DNA of 64,000 nt from Berkiella_A sp963976875 (GTDB taxonomy: Bacteria > Pseudomonadota > Gammaproteobacteria > Berkiellales > Berkiellaceae), in assembly GCA_963976875.1 (NCBI GenBank), contig CAXBML010000003.1, positions 124,001 to 188,000 on the forward strand, written 5' to 3'. Position 1 is the stretch's first letter. Every line of letters begins with the position of its first letter. The notes beneath the pieces are model-generated. The model made no database searches, was not told where the DNA came from, and worked only from the letters and a program-made list of their open reading frames with translations. The translations under genes and the position numbers were made by a program. Shown here piece after piece: positions 62,440 to 64,000 of this stretch.

Positions 62440-62883
62440 TTATTTTTTCTCTTTAAAGCGTTTTAATGGAACAGTTAACACATCACAGTGTGCATGTGAC
62501 AATACATAACTAGCCGTTGAACCAAGCAAAACACCTATGCCATGAGCACCATGGCTTCCTAAGATAATTAAGTCTGATTTCAATTCATCAGCCATGGTAA
62601 TAATAGATTTTTTTGCATGTCCAGTAGATAAATGCTGGTGTTTTTTCGCAATACCATAAGTATTTGAAAACTGATGTAAATGAGTTAACGCTTCTTCTTC
62701 CAGTTGCTTGTTAAGCTCGCCTATGTAATAAAACCCACCGCCATAAGTGCCAACCGGCTCTATAACATGAACAATGTTAAGTGTGGCTCCATGAATGCGC
62801 TCTAAATCTTTTGCAACCTCGCAGACATGTTTACTATCCTTACCTAAATCTGTTGCAAACAAAATATTTTTATATAATGACAT
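62440..62883 (-). CDS. Universal stress protein UspA family (copy 1)
   Basis: Small cytosolic stress protein of 147 residues with the UspA fold. MSLYKNILFATDLGKDSKHV at the start, LNIVHVIEPVGTYGG, and the nucleotide-binding glycine motif LIILGSHGAHGIGVLLGSTA followed by SYVLSHAHCDVLTVP. The G-x-x-G-x9-G-S/T pattern indicates ATP binding. It is a close paralogue of the next gene; the order suggests tandem duplication. Confidence 0.95.
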   Translation of the reverse strand: MSLYKNILFATDLGKDSKHVCEVAKDLERIHGATLNIVHVIEPVGTYGGGFYYIGELNKQLEEEALTHLHQFSNTYGIAKKHQHLSTGHAKKSIITMADELKSDLIILGSHGAHGIGVLLGSTASYVLSHAHCDVLTVPLKRFKEKK

Positions 62884-62922
62884 GTTACACTCCTAATTAG
62901 TCACAAAAAGATTCCTAGAGAT

Positions 62923-62947
62923 AATGCCTAGGTAAAACCTAGGCATT
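62923..62947 (-). terminator. Hairpin between the two uspA genes
   Basis: AATGCCTAGGT (62923-62933) pairs with ACCTAGGCATT (62937-62947) with an AAA loop. Only a weak T stretch lies beyond it on the minus strand, so it may attenuate readthrough from the upstream uspA. Confidence 0.55.
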
Positions 62948-62961
62948 ACGACATTTTTCTA

Positions 62962-63405
62962 TTAGTCTTGATCATCAAACCGTTTTAACGGAACGGTTAA
63001 AACATCACAATGTGCATGAGACAAGACATATGTAGCAGTTGAGCCCAATAATACGCTGATACCTCGAGCGCCGTGGCTACCGAGAACAATTAAATCGGCT
63101 CCCAGTTCATCGGCCATATCAATAATGGCGTGTTTGGGGTGGCCTTTGCATAAAAATTGCTGCTTAGGCGGGATTCCACTAGCATTAGAATATTGGCTAA
63201 GGTGCTCTAGGGCTTCCTTTTCAATTTGCTCATTCATATCTTCGATATAGTAATAATTACCGCCATAAGCACCAATAGGCTCTATGACATGAACAATATT
63301 AAGTGTTGCACCATGTACCCGCTTTAACTCTTTAGCAATATCACATACATGCTGGCTGTCTTGACCTAAATCCGTTGCAAATAGAATATTTTTATATAAT
63401 GACAT
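62962..63405 (-). CDS. Universal stress protein UspA family (copy 2)
   Basis: Paralogue of the preceding gene, 147 residues, identical at the start (MSLYKNILFATDLG) and ending TVPLKRFDDQD. The ATP motif is LIVLGSHGARGISVLLGSTA. The two genes share most of the sequence, including HVIEP and SHAHCDVLTVPLKRF. The middle region (SNASGIPPKQQFLCKGHPKH) is most diverged. Upstream gene of the tandem pair, AGGAGAG at its ribosome site. Confidence 0.95.
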   Translation of the reverse strand: MSLYKNILFATDLGQDSQHVCDIAKELKRVHGATLNIVHVIEPIGAYGGNYYYIEDMNEQIEKEALEHLSQYSNASGIPPKQQFLCKGHPKHAIIDMADELGADLIVLGSHGARGISVLLGSTATYVLSHAHCDVLTVPLKRFDDQD

Positions 63406-63797
63406 TTTATTCTCTCCTTTTTACTACTTTATTCACTTAACATTTTCGCGAGGTTTTTATCCTAAACTGGACTTATGTGCCCCCACATTATCTGTGTTTT
63501 TATCCATAGTAATGTGTTTCTCTGGCTAATATAATATGCCTAACCAGGGCATTATACAAACACTAAATGTGCTTTGTATAAATAAAATTTGCGTGTTAAA
63601 TATTCCGTTTGATACAAATAAACTATACAATTTTAGTAATGAAGAAGTGATGTTCTCCATAAGCAAAGGGGAAATATTATTGCGACAAATAATTAACTTC
63701 CTAACTATGATGGTTGTGTATTTGCACATATAGTTCAGTTTAAAATTTAGGAGCCACGATAGACTATTAACGTGATTCATAATGAAAGGCGGGCTCT
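63406..63797. other. Intergenic region, no gene supported
   Basis: A 392-base AT-rich spacer between divergent uspA and the GIY-YIG gene. Short frames exist on both strands but have no ribosome site or recognisable product. The promoters of both genes must lie here. Confidence 0.5.
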
Positions 63798-64000
63798 ATG
63801 GTAAGTGAAGGTATGTCCGAAATATGGTCTGTTTATATGGTGCGTTGTAAGAATAATTCTCTCTATACTGGAATGGCAAAAGATGTTCAGAAACGTTTTG
63901 AGGAGCATTGTGCGCAAGGCATTAAGACTGCAAAATACTTAAGAGGTAAAACCCCGCTAGAGCTTGTTTACCAAGAGGAGATAGGCTCAAGATCAGATGC
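63798..64000 (+). CDS. GIY-YIG nuclease-family protein (3' end cut by window)
   Basis: Partial gene. Starting at ATG 63798 (or 63813), 67 residues are visible: MVSEGMSEIWSVYMVRCKNN, then SLYTGMAKDVQKRFEEHCAQ, and so on. VYMVRC and SLYTGMAKDVQKRFEEH represent the GIY and YIG strands with the conserved Arg, and GKTPLELVYQEE the next element. This resembles the small UPF0213/YhbQ-type proteins. The remaining 30 or so residues lie beyond the window. Confidence 0.85.
   Translation, partial: MVSEGMSEIWSVYMVRCKNNSLYTGMAKDVQKRFEEHCAQGIKTAKYLRGKTPLELVYQEEIGSRSD

Noticed and set aside
63526..63780. Short frames on both strands between uspA and the GIY-YIG gene
   Set aside because: They overlap each other on opposite strands, lack ribosome sites and have no recognisable features.

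Overview
The window is an AT-rich chromosomal segment of a gammaproteobacterium. The evidence is a near-canonical gene order: bamA-skp-lpxD-fabZ-lpxA-lpxB-rnhB-dnaE, then accA-tilS-pyrG-kdsA-eno-ftsB-ispD-ispF-surE, then yqaA-nlpD-rpoS. Between and after these blocks lie many genes with eukaryote-directed or effector-like domains: a Ser/Thr kinase, an OTU-like cysteine protease, a PP2C phosphatase, an R-S-E ADP-ribosyltransferase, an alpha-helical repeat protein and a histone-H1-like DNA-binding protein. A DUF2608 HAD protein of the kind seen in Legionella and Coxiella is also present. Together this suggests a host-associated, probably intracellular member of the Legionellales or a neighbour (Berkiella-like lineages come to mind). 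That placement is inference; no rRNA or tRNA gene was recognised in the window.

Layout. 1-10.3 kb: outer-membrane assembly and lipid A genes plus RNase HII and the DNA polymerase III alpha subunit, all on the plus strand. 10.3-26.0 kb: an accessory insertion separating dnaE from accA, which are adjacent in many relatives. It carries a 33-residue-repeat protein, unknown proteins, a LysR regulator, a BrnQ-type amino acid carrier, a cupredoxin-like secreted protein, a class I amidotransferase and, on the minus strand, a bufferin-type RiPP operon (bufA precursor, MNIO enzyme bufB, partner bufC). 26.1-34.5 kb: housekeeping genes accA to surE, tightly packed with several stop/start overlaps. 34.6-36.3 kb: a MITE-like inverted-repeat element, an unknown gene with a basic tail and a possible frameshifted remnant, inserted between surE and yqaA (no pcm, and no truD after ispF). 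36.3-38.7 kb: yqaA-nlpD-rpoS.

38.8-57.6 kb: a mosaic rich in signalling-enzyme and effector candidates. These are the kinase, the OTU-like protease, a periplasmic histidine-phosphatase homologue that has lost its catalytic His, a permuted papain-like protein overlapping a PP2C phosphatase, and the ADP-ribosyltransferase. A WbpB/WbpE-like sugar pair, a Tyr-rich peptide with a double-glycine leader, a minisatellite of about 19 bp units and the histone-like HU fusion lie among them. 57.7-64 kb: an M3 oligopeptidase with an added membrane hairpin, a rhomboid protease with a PF10118-type protein, a CBS-domain protein, two tandem UspA paralogues and the start of a GIY-YIG protein cut by the window end.

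How the genes work together. The first block builds the envelope: BamA and Skp for outer-membrane proteins, LpxD/A/B with FabZ for lipid A, and KdsA for Kdo. NlpD activates cell-wall amidases, FtsB acts in division and RpoS governs the stationary phase. IspD and IspF serve isoprenoid synthesis. The accessory genes plausibly deal with the host (phosphorylation, ubiquitin and ADP-ribosylation chemistry) and with copper stress (bufferin). No secretion-system genes, transposase, CRISPR array or tRNA was seen.
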